From NCBI RefSeq assembly GCF_015471405.1, contig NZ_BLVZ01000012.1, forward strand, positions 62,001 to 126,000: 64,000 nt of DNA. Direction: 5' to 3'. The translations under genes were made by a program, and so were the position numbers. Positions 24,013 to 33,624 of this stretch are shown one piece after another; the stretch's first letter is position 1; each line of letters opens with the position of its first letter. This DNA is from Pseudomonas cichorii (GTDB lineage Bacteria; Pseudomonadota; Gammaproteobacteria; Pseudomonadales; Pseudomonadaceae). The notes under the pieces are model-generated. The model worked only from the letters and a program-made list of their open reading frames with translations. It ran no database searches and was not told the origin of the DNA.

Positions 24013-26796
24013 TTACATAGTTTGAATAAGCAGGTTTACAGAAAAATCCTTGAGCGCTGCACTGAGCTGTATTTCCCTGTCATTTATAACTACGACGTCA
24101 GAAAAGAGGCCCTTCCAGTCTGGATGTGAATCAGCGAACGGCAGAATGATTCGTGTATTTCCCCAATTGGCAGCATTAATGAATGGAGTTTGCGCAGTGC
24201 CCAATAGTTCACTGCTTGTGCGTGGAACAACAACAATGGCGCGCTCGCCCTCCCATACACGAGCGAAAGCCACTACATGCTCTGCGTGGCTGCCAGTCAC
24301 TTGCAGGGGCAGATACTCCCCGTGACTGAACAGGCTTGAATGTTTTGCGCGCAGATTCAGCACCTGTGCGATCAGCGCCTGCTTGACTCTGCCGTCCTGC
24401 CAGTCGCTCAGCAGTTCGGGGGCCGGAACGGATTCAGCCAGGGCTCGCTCACGGGCCTTGTAGTCCACCGGGCGACGGTTGTCAGGGTCCACCAGGCTGA
24501 AATCCCAGAACTCGGTGCCCTGGTACAGATCAGGCACACCCGGTACGGTCAAGCGCAGCAAAATCTGCGCCAGACTGTTGAGTGCTCCGGCGACAGCGAT
24601 GCGGTTGGCGGTCGCCCCCAGAGACTGGCGCAGCGCCAAGGCTTCAGGGGCCAGCAGCAGGCGCTGGAGAAATTCCCGGCAGGCGCCTTCATAGGCCTGA
24701 TTGGGCGAGCCCCAACTGCTTTGCAGCTTGGCTTCACGCAGGGCTTTTTCCTGCCACTGAACCATGCGCTGAGCATAGGTTTCATGGGCTTGCTCACCTT
24801 CAAGATCAAGCGGCCAACTGCCCAGCAGCGCCTGATAGAGCATCAGCTCATCCCCCGCGCTGATGGTCGGGTCTTCACCTTTCAGCGCGATCGCCAGTTG
24901 TCGCCAGCGCTCGACTTGCTCGGCATACCAGTCTGCGCATTCGCTGAGCACGGCCAGTCGCGTGCGAGTGTCTTCGCCGCGTTTATGGTCGTGGGTCGCG
25001 GTCGCCAGCAGGTTGTTGGCAAACTTTTCGTGTCGCTGCTGGCATGCCTCATGAAAGGCTTCCACCGGCGCACTGAAGTGCTGGGGATGAAACCCTACGT
25101 CGTTGCGCGAAAGCAGCACTGCCGAGCGATAGAAGGCGGTGTCTTCCACGGATTTGGCTGCGACGGGGGAGGTCAGTTGCTGAAAGCGGACACAGGCTTT
25201 GCGCAGTTGATCGCGAAGGCGCCCGCGGGGCAGCTTTCGCCATGGCTCACCCCCTAGCCAGCGTTGCAGGTAATCCAGCACTGGCCAGTCACCTTCGTTG
25301 AGCGTCGTGCGGGCGCCTTGCATCGCCTGCTGAAAGAAACGATCGTCCTCTGGCGAACGGCCGCAGGCACTGATGTAGGTCCGGTAGATCGGGAAGTTCA
25401 CCACCAGTGCCAGCAGCGCACGGCGAATGGCGCCAAGGGTCAGGTCGCGACTCATCAGGTCGCTGCGCGCTACTTGCAGCAGCGCCTGAGCAAGATTCTC
25501 GAAGTCGCCGGCCAGGGTGCCATGCAGCACCAGATCACGGGCTTGCAGCACCTCCTGATCGAAATCCGCACTGCGTTCTGTCAGTCGGCTCCAGAGTTCG
25601 GCCAGCGGCGCCTGGCCCTTGGGATCGTGTTGCAGCAGGGATACCTGATTCATGAACTCGTAACCGGTGGTGCCATCCACGCTCCAGTCATCGCGCAACG
25701 GTTCATCGGGGCCGAGGATCTTCTCGACGAAAATCGGCAGGTGGTCCAGCCGGGCGTGGGCAGGACGGTGCCTGAGCAGCCCTTGGACCCGACGATGCAG
25801 TTTACGGCCGTAGCCGCGAGGGTCGGCCAACCCGTCGATATGGTCGATGCGCAGACCGTCTACCAGACCCTCCTCGATCAACTGGAAAATCTTGCCATGG
25901 GTAGCCTCGAAGACCATGGGCCTTTCGACCCGCAGGCCACCCAGTTCATTGATGTCGAAGAAGCGCCGCCAGTTGATGTCATCGGCGGCGGTGCGCCAAC
26001 TGGCCAATCGATAATGCTGGCGTTCAAGCAAGTGGTGCAGACGGTTGAAGCCTTCGCTTTCCCGTGAGTCGAACTGTGTAATTCCTTGCTCGATGGCTTG
26101 AAGTATTTCTGGGTTCCTGGCCATTTCAGCCAGCTCGGCCTTGGCTTGTCGGGCACGCTCGTAAGCCTGGGGGTACTGACTCAGTGCCGAAAAGCGCTGG
26201 CCCAGTTCGGTCAGTTGCGGATGCGCGCTGGCATGCAGCAACGGGCCGTAGGTCATTGGCGTGATCGGAAAGTGATGCTGATAGTGCTCGATATGAAACG
26301 AGCCGTTCTGCGCATTGAAACGCAACGCAACGTCCCCGGCTTGCAGCACCGCTCCGTAGTCGCTGCTCAGGAATGGCAGCAGCAACTGGCCTTCGAGCAG
26401 CGGGTCGGGGGAGTTCCACTGAATATCGAAAAAGCTGGCGTAAGGGCTGCCGCGCCCCCACTCCAGCAGATCGAGCCACCAGGGGTTGTCCGCACCGCCG
26501 ACGGCCATGTGATTGGAAACGATATCGAGGATCAGGCCCATGCCGTGGGCGCGCAGGGCCTCTACCAGACGGCGCAGTGCCGGTTCGCCGCCCAGTTGCG
26601 GGTTGATGATGGTCGGGTCGACCACATCGTAGCCATGCATGGAATCGGCCCGCGCCTTGAGCAGCGGAGAGGCATAAATGTGGCTGATACCCAGGCTGGC
26701 AAAATAGGGCACCAATGGCACAGCGTCGTCGAGGGTGAAGTCCTTGTGGAACTGCAAGCGTTGAGTCGCGCGCAGGGGTTGCAGGGCAATACTCAT
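24013..26796 (-). CDS. treY: Maltooligosyltrehalose synthase TreY
   Basis: GH13 isomerase (927 residues) that turns the reducing-end alpha-1,4 bond of a maltooligosaccharide into the alpha,alpha-1,1 bond of trehalose. The start MSIALQPLRATQRLQFHKDF is followed by ISHIYASPLLKARADSMHGYDVVDP, typical of TreY; GH13 motifs are LDIVSNHMAV, GLRIDHIDGLADPRGY and VEKILG. The long inserted helical region and the C-terminal PGVPDLYQGTE complete the match. Its start overlaps the malQ stop by 4 bases. TreZ in the same run releases trehalose from its product. Confidence 0.95.
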   Translation of the reverse strand: MSIALQPLRATQRLQFHKDFTLDDAVPLVPYFASLGISHIYASPLLKARADSMHGYDVVDPTIINPQLGGEPALRRLVEALRAHGMGLILDIVSNHMAVGGADNPWWLDLLEWGRGSPYASFFDIQWNSPDPLLEGQLLLPFLSSDYGAVLQAGDVALRFNAQNGSFHIEHYQHHFPITPMTYGPLLHASAHPQLTELGQRFSALSQYPQAYERARQAKAELAEMARNPEILQAIEQGITQFDSRESEGFNRLHHLLERQHYRLASWRTAADDINWRRFFDINELGGLRVERPMVFEATHGKIFQLIEEGLVDGLRIDHIDGLADPRGYGRKLHRRVQGLLRHRPAHARLDHLPIFVEKILGPDEPLRDDWSVDGTTGYEFMNQVSLLQHDPKGQAPLAELWSRLTERSADFDQEVLQARDLVLHGTLAGDFENLAQALLQVARSDLMSRDLTLGAIRRALLALVVNFPIYRTYISACGRSPEDDRFFQQAMQGARTTLNEGDWPVLDYLQRWLGGEPWRKLPRGRLRDQLRKACVRFQQLTSPVAAKSVEDTAFYRSAVLLSRNDVGFHPQHFSAPVEAFHEACQQRHEKFANNLLATATHDHKRGEDTRTRLAVLSECADWYAEQVERWRQLAIALKGEDPTISAGDELMLYQALLGSWPLDLEGEQAHETYAQRMVQWQEKALREAKLQSSWGSPNQAYEGACREFLQRLLLAPEALALRQSLGATANRIAVAGALNSLAQILLRLTVPGVPDLYQGTEFWDFSLVDPDNRRPVDYKARERALAESVPAPELLSDWQDGRVKQALIAQVLNLRAKHSSLFSHGEYLPLQVTGSHAEHVVAFARVWEGERAIVVVPRTSSELLGTAQTPFINAANWGNTRIILPFADSHPDWKGLFSDVVVINDREIQLSAALKDFSVNLLIQTM

Positions 26797-28871
26797 CGGT
26801 CACGCTCCGCAGCTTGCAGCCGGGATTGGGACAGCAGCTCCAGCCTTCGTGCAGTGTCTTCATGGTCGAGCAAGGCGGCACTTTCTGCAGTGAAGCGCCG
26901 TCGCCAGTTCGGATGACTGTCGATGGTGCCGGGCAGGTTGGCCTGCTCATGAACGCCCAGAGCATCTTCCATGGGCAGCAGCACCAGCGGTGCGCGGGTA
27001 TGGCCCAGATAGCGGATGCTGGCATCGATGATGCGACTGAAGTCTTCGGTGTCGGCGGGCAAGTTGTCGTTGTTCTGGCTCAAGGCACGGCGCAGGCTAT
27101 CGTATTCACGGGCCCGTTCTTCGCGCCAATGGCGCTCGCTTTGTTCGTCGAGATGGCCCAGGCGCGAATGCCACTCGATATCCAGCTCGCTCAGCCAGCC
27201 CGTCAGAGTGGGCAGGTCGTGAGTGCTGGTCGTGGCCAGTGCTTCGTCCGACCAGTCGAGGATCGGTTTGAAATGCCCGTTGTTCTGTTCAAACAACAAG
27301 ACGCGCATGCCCAGAATCGCACGGGCCGACAGTTTCTCATGCAGGCCTTCGGGGACTGTGCCCAGATCTTCTCCCAGCACAATTGCCTTGTGCCGCCAGG
27401 ATTCGAGGCTCAGCAGGCGCAACATGTCGTCAAGCGGGTAGTTGAGGTAGGCGCCTTCGCTGGGCGGCGACCCCAGCGGCACGACCCACAGGCGTTGCAG
27501 GCCCATCACATGGTCGATACGCAAGCCACCGGCATGGGCGAAGTTGGCGCGCAGCATCTCGATGAAAGCCCGGAAGCCGTTGCGTTTCAGCCCATCGGGA
27601 GAGAAAGCCGAGATCCCCCAGCTTTGTCCTGAGCGATTGAGGATATCCGGCGGTGCGCCAACGGTCAGCGCCGACAGCAGTTCGTCCTGCCGACTCCAGG
27701 CCTGGCTGCCGGCGCCGTCTGCGCCCACTGCCAGGTCGGCGATCAGGCCAACCCTCATGCCACTGCTGCGTGCGGCAACCTGCGCACGTTCCAGGCTGCG
27801 AGTGATCAGCCACTGGGTAAAGGCATGAAAGCTGATCTGCGGGCCGTGGGCTGCGGCGAACAGGCCAATGGCGTCGCTGCGCGGGTTTTTCAGTTCGTCC
27901 GGCCACTCATGCCAATTGTCACTGATGCCCATGTTCGGGCACTCGGCGCGCAGGGCTTCAAAGCGACAATGGTTTTCCAGGGCTTCGCCGCCACTGTGGC
28001 GGAAGCTGTTGAAGTCTTCGTACAGCGGATGAGCACCGGTACTGAACGCTTCATAGAGTTTATGAAGAGCTTTCCACTTGGCACTGGCGGCCGCTGGCCA
28101 GTCGATCAAGGGCAAGTCTTCCAGACGCTTGAACTCATCGCTCACACCGGCATCTTCAACGGCCTGACGCCAGGCTCGCTCGCCGAGGATCATGCCCGGC
28201 GAAGCGTAGAGACTGTTGAGGAACAGGCGGCTTGAGGGGGAATAAGGGCTGTATCGGTGCGGGTCGCTGGCGAACATGGCGTGGATGGGGCTGATCGCCA
28301 AGGCGTCGGCACCCCGTTCGCCGGCCGAGCGCACCAGGGCTTCAAGCGCCTGGGTGTCGCCGAATCCGCCATCGCCTTCACGACGGAGGCCATATAGCTG
28401 CACTGTCAGCCCCCATGCGCGGGGCACACGGACATCGGTTGCCATGGCCATGCTGAAGCAGGCTTTGGGGGCTACGGCGATGGTCAGGTGCTGGCCGGCG
28501 ATATCCAGTTGCTGATAGCCGATGGTTGCCAGTGCTGGCAACTGCGCATTGGCGGTCAGCCTGGCAGCCAGTCGTGAACCGTCTTCCAGATGCAGGACGA
28601 AAGGTGTCTCAGGCTCGAACCATTCGGACAGGTCCAGATTGCTGCCATGGTCCACCGTCAGCAGCGGCGGGGCGCTGGCGCCGTGCATGGAGGTCTGCAA
28701 TTGCAGCAGGCTGGCGTCGATGGTTTCGCTACTGTCTGCCGGGTGTCCGAGTGCCTCGAGAACCTTGCGCAATACCTGCGGGCTGACCGTCTGCGGTCGA
28801 CCATTGGCGTCGACCCAATGCACAGACAAGCCTGCTTCAGTGGCAAGTCTCTCCAATTGCTCATTGCTCAT
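26793..28871 (-). CDS. malQ: 4-alpha-glucanotransferase (amylomaltase) MalQ
   Basis: GH77 disproportionating enzyme (692 residues) that transfers glucan segments between maltooligosaccharides. GH77 motifs are RIDHVMGLQRLW (nucleophile Asp), IVLGEDLGTVPE (Glu) and TTSTHDLPTLTGW. The N-terminal about 150 residues form the extra beta-domain of the long bacterial type. The ATG at 28871 (MSNEQLERLATEAG) is preferred to an earlier one inside treZ; it overlaps the treZ stop by 11 bases and shows close coupling. Confidence 0.94.
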   Translation of the reverse strand: MSNEQLERLATEAGLSVHWVDANGRPQTVSPQVLRKVLEALGHPADSSETIDASLLQLQTSMHGASAPPLLTVDHGSNLDLSEWFEPETPFVLHLEDGSRLAARLTANAQLPALATIGYQQLDIAGQHLTIAVAPKACFSMAMATDVRVPRAWGLTVQLYGLRREGDGGFGDTQALEALVRSAGERGADALAISPIHAMFASDPHRYSPYSPSSRLFLNSLYASPGMILGERAWRQAVEDAGVSDEFKRLEDLPLIDWPAAASAKWKALHKLYEAFSTGAHPLYEDFNSFRHSGGEALENHCRFEALRAECPNMGISDNWHEWPDELKNPRSDAIGLFAAAHGPQISFHAFTQWLITRSLERAQVAARSSGMRVGLIADLAVGADGAGSQAWSRQDELLSALTVGAPPDILNRSGQSWGISAFSPDGLKRNGFRAFIEMLRANFAHAGGLRIDHVMGLQRLWVVPLGSPPSEGAYLNYPLDDMLRLLSLESWRHKAIVLGEDLGTVPEGLHEKLSARAILGMRVLLFEQNNGHFKPILDWSDEALATTSTHDLPTLTGWLSELDIEWHSRLGHLDEQSERHWREERAREYDSLRRALSQNNDNLPADTEDFSRIIDASIRYLGHTRAPLVLLPMEDALGVHEQANLPGTIDSHPNWRRRFTAESAALLDHEDTARRLELLSQSRLQAAERDR

Positions 28872-30675
28872 CCTGTTCCTCCAGAACATCACTTGCTGTC
28901 AGGCTGACAATGGCCGTGTAAGGATTGAGGGTGCCTCGTCGGGAAAGTTCTACCGGATGTTGCTGAGTGGCAAAGAGAAGCGTAGCGCTATCCCGTTCGG
29001 GTGCCACTGCCGGATGCTCGCCGAGATTCAGATCGATGCGCAGGACACTGCCATCACCCATGCGCCAGCGCGCACTGACCGCGCCATCGCCCAGCACGTC
29101 GCAACCCAGTGCGCGGGTGCCCGGCAGGCGCGGGACGATGTGGTCGTGACGAATGCCCAGCAGTTGTCGATAGAGCAGCAGCCAGCTTTGATGGTCGCTG
29201 CCTTTGTCGGTTTCCAGTTCGATGGCATCGAAGGCGGGGCGAGAAGCTGTGAAGGTTTGCGGGTCGTTGGGGTCGGGGATGTGCTCTCGGCGCTCCTCGT
29301 CGGCAAAGGCTGCGAAGTCGGCGAATTCGTTTCGTCGCCCCTCGCGAACGGCGTCGGCCAGCTCGCCGTGGTGGCTGGTGAAGAACAGGAAAGGTTCGCT
29401 CGCACCCCATTCATCGCCCATGAACATCAGCGGGATCATTGGCGACAGCAACAGCAGCGCGGTCGCCGCCTTGAGCGCAGGGGCAGGGCAGAGCCGGGTC
29501 AGGCGCTCACCCAGGGCGCGATTGCCGATCTGATCGTGATTCTGCAGGAACAGGACGAAGGCACTGGGTTCGAGGTGCCCGCTGGGTTCGCCACGGTTAT
29601 GGCCGTGCCGGGTTGCTTCGCCCTGATAGACGAAACCTTCGCTCAGCAGACGAGCCAGCTTGTGGGTCGGCTCTTGAGCGAAGTCCGAGTAATAGGCATC
29701 GGTTTCACCGGTCAGCAGGACATGCAGGGTGTTGTGCCCGTCATCGTTCCACTGGGCATCGAAGCCTTGTTCAAGCAGCCTTGCCTGATTGAATTCGTTT
29801 TCCAGGTTCAACCAGACATGCCGGTCCTTGTCGATGTGCTGGCGCACGCGCCGGGCAAACTCTGGCAGAAAGGTGTCGTCCTTGATGGCATGTACGGCGT
29901 CCAGGCGCAGCCCGTCGAATCGATATTCGAGCAGCCACATCAGGGCATTGTCGATGAAGAAGTTACGAACCTGCGGCCGACGAAAATCGATGGCATCGCC
30001 CCAAGGCGTGTTCACATCGCTGCGAAAGAAGTTTTTGGCGTAGCTGCCCAGATAGTTGCCGTCCGGGCCGAAGTGGTTGTAGACCACATCCAGAATCACC
30101 ATCAGGCCATGGCCGTGGGCCGTGTCTATCAGGTGCTTGAGCTGTTGCGGGGTGCCATAGGAGGATTGCGGGGCATAGGGCAGTACGCCGTCGTACCCCC
30201 AGTTGCGATCACCGGGGAATTGCGCCAGCGGCATCAGTTCGATGGCGGTGACGCCCAGTTCTGCAAGCCGGGCCAGATGTGTCTCTACTGCGGCATAACC
30301 GCCCAGTGTGCCGACATGCAGTTCATGGATCACAGCCTCGTGCCATGGGCGACCGAGCCAGTGTGTGTGTTGCCACTCATAAGCCTGATGATCGACGACG
30401 ATGCTTTGTGAATGCACGCCATCGACCTGGGCGCGGGAGGCCGGGTCAGGCACCTCCAGCGCCTTGTCGATTCTGTAGCGGTAGCGAGTGCCCGCCTTGC
30501 AGCGGGCATCGATAACGAACCAGCCGTCCTCGCGTGCCGACATGGCCAGTGACTGGCCATTGTCCAGCTCGACGCTTACATCTTTGGCATCCGGTGCCCA
30601 GAGGGCGAACCGGGTGTGTTCGGGGTCCAACAAAACGGCACCGTGGCACCAGCTATCGTCTGTACGCACAAGCAT
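28861..30675 (-). CDS. treZ: Malto-oligosyltrehalose trehalohydrolase TreZ
   Basis: GH13 enzyme (604 residues) that cuts trehalose from maltooligosyl-trehalose. It has an N-terminal CBM48-like domain (HGAVLLDPEHTRFALWAPDA), then GH13 motifs LDVVYNHFGPDGNYL, GLRLDAVHAI (nucleophile), LENEFN (acid/base) and FLQNHDQIGNRA. The start at 30675 (MLVRTDDSW) has AAGGGG upstream; a TTG at 30696 is less likely. It follows glgA by 17 bases and overlaps malQ. Confidence 0.94.
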   Translation of the reverse strand: MLVRTDDSWCHGAVLLDPEHTRFALWAPDAKDVSVELDNGQSLAMSAREDGWFVIDARCKAGTRYRYRIDKALEVPDPASRAQVDGVHSQSIVVDHQAYEWQHTHWLGRPWHEAVIHELHVGTLGGYAAVETHLARLAELGVTAIELMPLAQFPGDRNWGYDGVLPYAPQSSYGTPQQLKHLIDTAHGHGLMVILDVVYNHFGPDGNYLGSYAKNFFRSDVNTPWGDAIDFRRPQVRNFFIDNALMWLLEYRFDGLRLDAVHAIKDDTFLPEFARRVRQHIDKDRHVWLNLENEFNQARLLEQGFDAQWNDDGHNTLHVLLTGETDAYYSDFAQEPTHKLARLLSEGFVYQGEATRHGHNRGEPSGHLEPSAFVLFLQNHDQIGNRALGERLTRLCPAPALKAATALLLLSPMIPLMFMGDEWGASEPFLFFTSHHGELADAVREGRRNEFADFAAFADEERREHIPDPNDPQTFTASRPAFDAIELETDKGSDHQSWLLLYRQLLGIRHDHIVPRLPGTRALGCDVLGDGAVSARWRMGDGSVLRIDLNLGEHPAVAPERDSATLLFATQQHPVELSRRGTLNPYTAIVSLTASDVLEEQDEQ

Positions 30676-30692
30676 CCAGTGACCCCTTCTCC

Positions 30693-32285
30693 TCAATAGT
30701 AAGTCGAAACACCTGCATTCTTTTTCAGCAGGTCCTGATAAAGCTCGGCATAGGGTTCTACAGCCTGTTGCCAGTTGAACGGCGCTGCCATGGCGCGGCA
30801 GCGCATGGCATTGAGCAATTCATGGTTGGCGAAAACCTTGAAGGCACGATTCAACGCTTCGGTGTAGCTCTCTACGCTGGAATCATCGAACAGAAAACCG
30901 GTAACACCATCTTCTATCGTGTCTGCCAGGCCGCCGGTATTGCGAGCAACCGGCAGTGAGCCGAAACGCTGGGCGTACATCTGGCTCAGGCCGCAAGGCT
31001 CGTAGCGGGATGGCATCAGCAGGAAATCGCTGCCGGCAAACATGCGGCGCGCATCGGTTTCGTTGAAGCCGATACGGACACTGATTCGCCCCGGAAAACG
31101 TTCGGCCAGGGCGCGCATGGCATCCTCTTCCTCCGGTTCGCCACGGCCGATGATCGCGATTTGTCCGCCTTGATTGACGATGTGCTCTGCTACGCCGATG
31201 GTCAGGTCCAGACCCTTCTGGTACACCAGCCGCGAAACCACGGCGAACAGCGGGCCGCTCGAAGGATCCAGCTCGAACAGCTCGCGAACGTAGTCGGCGT
31301 TGATTTCCTTGCGCAGCCACTCGTTGGGTGCGAAATGGCAGATCAAGTGCTCGTCGGTACTGGCATCCCAACTGGCGTCGATACCATTGGGGATACCACT
31401 GAGCTGGCCTTTGTCGGCCTTGCTTTGCAGGAAGCCTTCCAGGCCGCAGCCAAAGTCGGGAGTCGTGATTTCTCTGGCGTAGGTCGCGCTGACCGTTGTG
31501 ATATGGCTGGCGTAGGCCATGCCGGCCTTGATGAAGGACAGCTTGCCGTAGAACTCCATGCCGTCGCTGCTCAAGGCTTCGTCCGGAATACCCAGTTCAC
31601 GACTCGAACCTGTACTGACTGTGCCTTGGTAGGCCAGGTTATGAATGGTGAAAATGCTTGGCGTGGTCTGCCCGCGCCAGCGCATGTAGGCGGGGGCCAG
31701 GCCGGCAGGCCAGTCGTGGGCGTGGACCAGCTCCGGGCTCCACTGGCTTTTTACCGCGCCAGCGGCGAAGTCGGCCGCCGCCAGCCCCAGCCGGGCGAAA
31801 CGGATATGGTTGTCGGACCAGTCGCGGCCGTTGGCGTCGCCATAAGGCGTACCTTCACGCTCGTAAAGTTCAGGGCAGATCAGTACATAGATGACCAGAC
31901 CGTCCTTCATGTCCATACGCCCGATCTTGCAGGCAGGCAAGGCGGCATAGCCTCCCAGCTCACTGATCACATGGATCGGGTTACCGCTGTTGAGCACTTG
32001 CGGATAGCCGGGAATCAGCACTCGTACATCATGCAGATGACGCATGGCGCGTGGCAGGGCGGCAGACACATCGCCCAGGCCCCCGGTCTTTACCAGATCA
32101 GCCAGCTCCGAAGTCACGAACAGCACTTTGCGTCTGTTGACCGGCGATAGGGTGGGCTGTGTAGTTGAAGGGGGTAGTTGAAGCTGTGGAGCAGGGGTTG
32201 TAGCAAATGATGGTAGATGAGTCAGCTCGTTGGCCAGCTGATTAAAACTCTCTCCCTTCTGGGTTTTGACCGCGGCGCTAATCAT
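30693..32285 (-). CDS. glgA: Glycogen synthase GlgA
   Basis: GT5 enzyme (530 residues) that extends alpha-1,4-glucan from ADP-glucose. The ADP-glucose-binding motif is KTGGLGDVSAALPRAM (about residues 67-82) and the C-terminal E-x7-E region is SRYEPCGLSQMYAQRFG. Compared with the enterobacterial enzyme there is an N-terminal extension of about 53 Ser/Pro/Gln-rich residues before VLFVTSELADLVKTGG. The start MISAAVKTQKGE at 32285 has a GGGAGAA ribosome site; upstream ATGs are less convincing. It is the first gene of the long minus-strand glucan/trehalose run. Confidence 0.94.
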   Translation of the reverse strand: MISAAVKTQKGESFNQLANELTHLPSFATTPAPQLQLPPSTTQPTLSPVNRRKVLFVTSELADLVKTGGLGDVSAALPRAMRHLHDVRVLIPGYPQVLNSGNPIHVISELGGYAALPACKIGRMDMKDGLVIYVLICPELYEREGTPYGDANGRDWSDNHIRFARLGLAAADFAAGAVKSQWSPELVHAHDWPAGLAPAYMRWRGQTTPSIFTIHNLAYQGTVSTGSSRELGIPDEALSSDGMEFYGKLSFIKAGMAYASHITTVSATYAREITTPDFGCGLEGFLQSKADKGQLSGIPNGIDASWDASTDEHLICHFAPNEWLRKEINADYVRELFELDPSSGPLFAVVSRLVYQKGLDLTIGVAEHIVNQGGQIAIIGRGEPEEEDAMRALAERFPGRISVRIGFNETDARRMFAGSDFLLMPSRYEPCGLSQMYAQRFGSLPVARNTGGLADTIEDGVTGFLFDDSSVESYTEALNRAFKVFANHELLNAMRCRAMAAPFNWQQAVEPYAELYQDLLKKNAGVSTYY

Positions 32286-32884
32286 CGTTTTCTCCCATTC
32301 AACACAGTGTTGGTGCAGCAGTGATGTTTTTATGAGCCATTCCCTATGGCTGACGATATGCACTACGCAAGATCAGTACCTGTTTATGCCTTGCGCAGTG
32401 ATGGAGCGTGGTGATGAGACCCAATGCTTATTGGTCAGCCAATAGCATAGGCGCTCTATTGAGATGACCCACCCGTTTTGGAGAAGTTTCGACTTTTTTA
32501 CGGGGAAATGTCTGGCATGGGCATTAGGCGTAGATAACGCTGGGGCCGCGGGAGCCCGAAGAGGCAAGGGCGCGTCTTTTTGGTGCGGGCTCAGGAGCAG
32601 GAAAAGGGTGTCGTGACCGGTCGTCGGATTGCCGCAGCCACCGTGCTGATTTCAGCGAATTCAATGACAGATGCAATGATTTTGCGCACTTTTCTGGTGG
32701 GAAACAGGCTGTATGCCTCTTCCAGGTGCATGGGGCGTTTTATCTTTGGGCGTCCGAGGAAATTTCCTACATTCATGTTGGAACATTTTGGGGTGAGGCG
32801 CGATAGAATCGGCCTCCGTTGGCTTGCCTTTGTGCATGCTTGCCGGTGGAATCAAACTGTGTCGACGTATTGAAGAGGTTGGAA
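32286..32884. other. Intergenic region upstream of glgA and GNAT gene
   Basis: 599 bases between divergent genes. It holds presumed glgA promoter sequence and an imperfect inverted repeat, TGCTTATTGG/CCAATAGCA, at about 32426-32449 with a 4-base loop. Small open frames on both strands (for example 32580-32873 plus and 32591-32776 minus) have no ribosome site and no recognisable family. I see no convincing gene. Confidence 0.5.
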
Positions 32885-33376
32885 ATGGAAGCCCCAGAGG
32901 TGCTGGTACTGCAAGCGAGCTATACCAATCCGGTGCATGCCGAAGCGATTGGGTTCGTCTTGAATCACTATGCCGAAGATGTCATGGGTGGTGGCGAGTC
33001 ATTATCGGCTGATACCCGTCAGCAACTGGCAATCGAACTGGCCAAGCGACCTCATGCCTTCAGTGTCCTGGCTTTTATCGCTAACGAGCCGGTAGGGCTG
33101 GTCAACTGCTTCGAGGGGTTTTCGACTTTTGCCTGTCGCCCGCTGGTGAATATCCATGACGTTGCTGTGCTGCCCCAGCATCGTGGCCTGGGCATCTGTC
33201 AGAAAATGCTCGCCAAGGTCGAGGAAATTGCACGTCAACGTGGTTGCTGCAAGCTGACACTGGAAGTACTGGAAGGTAACGAGACGGCGCAGCGCGTGTA
33301 TGCAAGGCAGGGTTTTGGCGGCTATCAGCTCAACCCTGAAATGGGTCGTGCGATGTTCTGGCAGAAAACGCTTTAA
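32885..33376 (+). CDS. GNAT family N-acetyltransferase
   Basis: 163-residue GCN5-related acetyltransferase. The acetyl-CoA loop is PQHRGLGICQKML (motif A), preceded by VNIHDVAVL, and the C-terminal GNETAQRVYARQGFGGYQL is motif B. The ATG at 32885 (MEAPEVLVLQAS) is favoured over the upstream open frame to 32819, which is Cys-rich and unlike the family. It stands alone, followed by a hairpin. The substrate is unknown. Confidence 0.88.
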   Translation: MEAPEVLVLQASYTNPVHAEAIGFVLNHYAEDVMGGGESLSADTRQQLAIELAKRPHAFSVLAFIANEPVGLVNCFEGFSTFACRPLVNIHDVAVLPQHRGLGICQKMLAKVEEIARQRGCCKLTLEVLEGNETAQRVYARQGFGGYQLNPEMGRAMFWQKTL

Positions 33377-33387
33377 GCTACGCTCAT

Positions 33388-33416
33388 CGCGGGCAAGCCA
33401 GATATCAGGCTTGCCG
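33388..33416. repeat. Hairpin between GNAT gene and 57-residue gene
   Basis: GCGGGCAAGCC pairs with GGCTTGCCGC (one bulge) around an 8-base loop. It lacks a U-run; it resembles Pseudomonas CGGGCAAGCC-type intergenic palindromes and lies between convergent genes. Confidence 0.6.
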
Positions 33417-33450
33417 CTGAACGTTCAGGTCGGGGCGGGGGTCTAGCTGA

Positions 33451-33624
33451 TCAGGCTTGCAGGGCTGTGCCGGGAGCGGACAGCTGGGCTTGCTGCAGAA
33501 GCAGGCTCAAGTGAGCTACTTTGCTGAGTAACTGTTCACGCTCTTCTTTGAGCGCACGCAGTTCATCGCGACGGATAGTGACGTACAGGGTTTGTGGTGC
33601 AAGTGCTGGTAGTACAGTGCCCAT
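33451..33624 (-). CDS. Small conserved-looking protein, 57 residues
   Basis: Start ATG 33624 has a GAGGTGAG Shine-Dalgarno sequence 3-10 bases upstream. The product begins MGTVLPALAPQTLYVTIRRD and continues with an amphipathic Glu/Arg/Leu-rich helix (ELRALKEEREQLLSKVAHL) that could form a short coiled coil, ending in a polar tail. No known domain is recognised; it may be a small regulatory or adaptor protein. It lies divergent from gnd across a 316-base gap. Confidence 0.68.
   Translation of the reverse strand: MGTVLPALAPQTLYVTIRRDELRALKEEREQLLSKVAHLSLLLQQAQLSAPGTALQA

Noticed and set aside
32591..32776. 61-codon minus-strand open frame upstream of glgA
   Set aside because: No ribosome site; probably chance, although the composition is not impossible.
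32580..32873. 97-codon open frame upstream of the GNAT gene
   Set aside because: No ribosome site, odd composition, runs into the GNAT gene in another frame; no family recognised.
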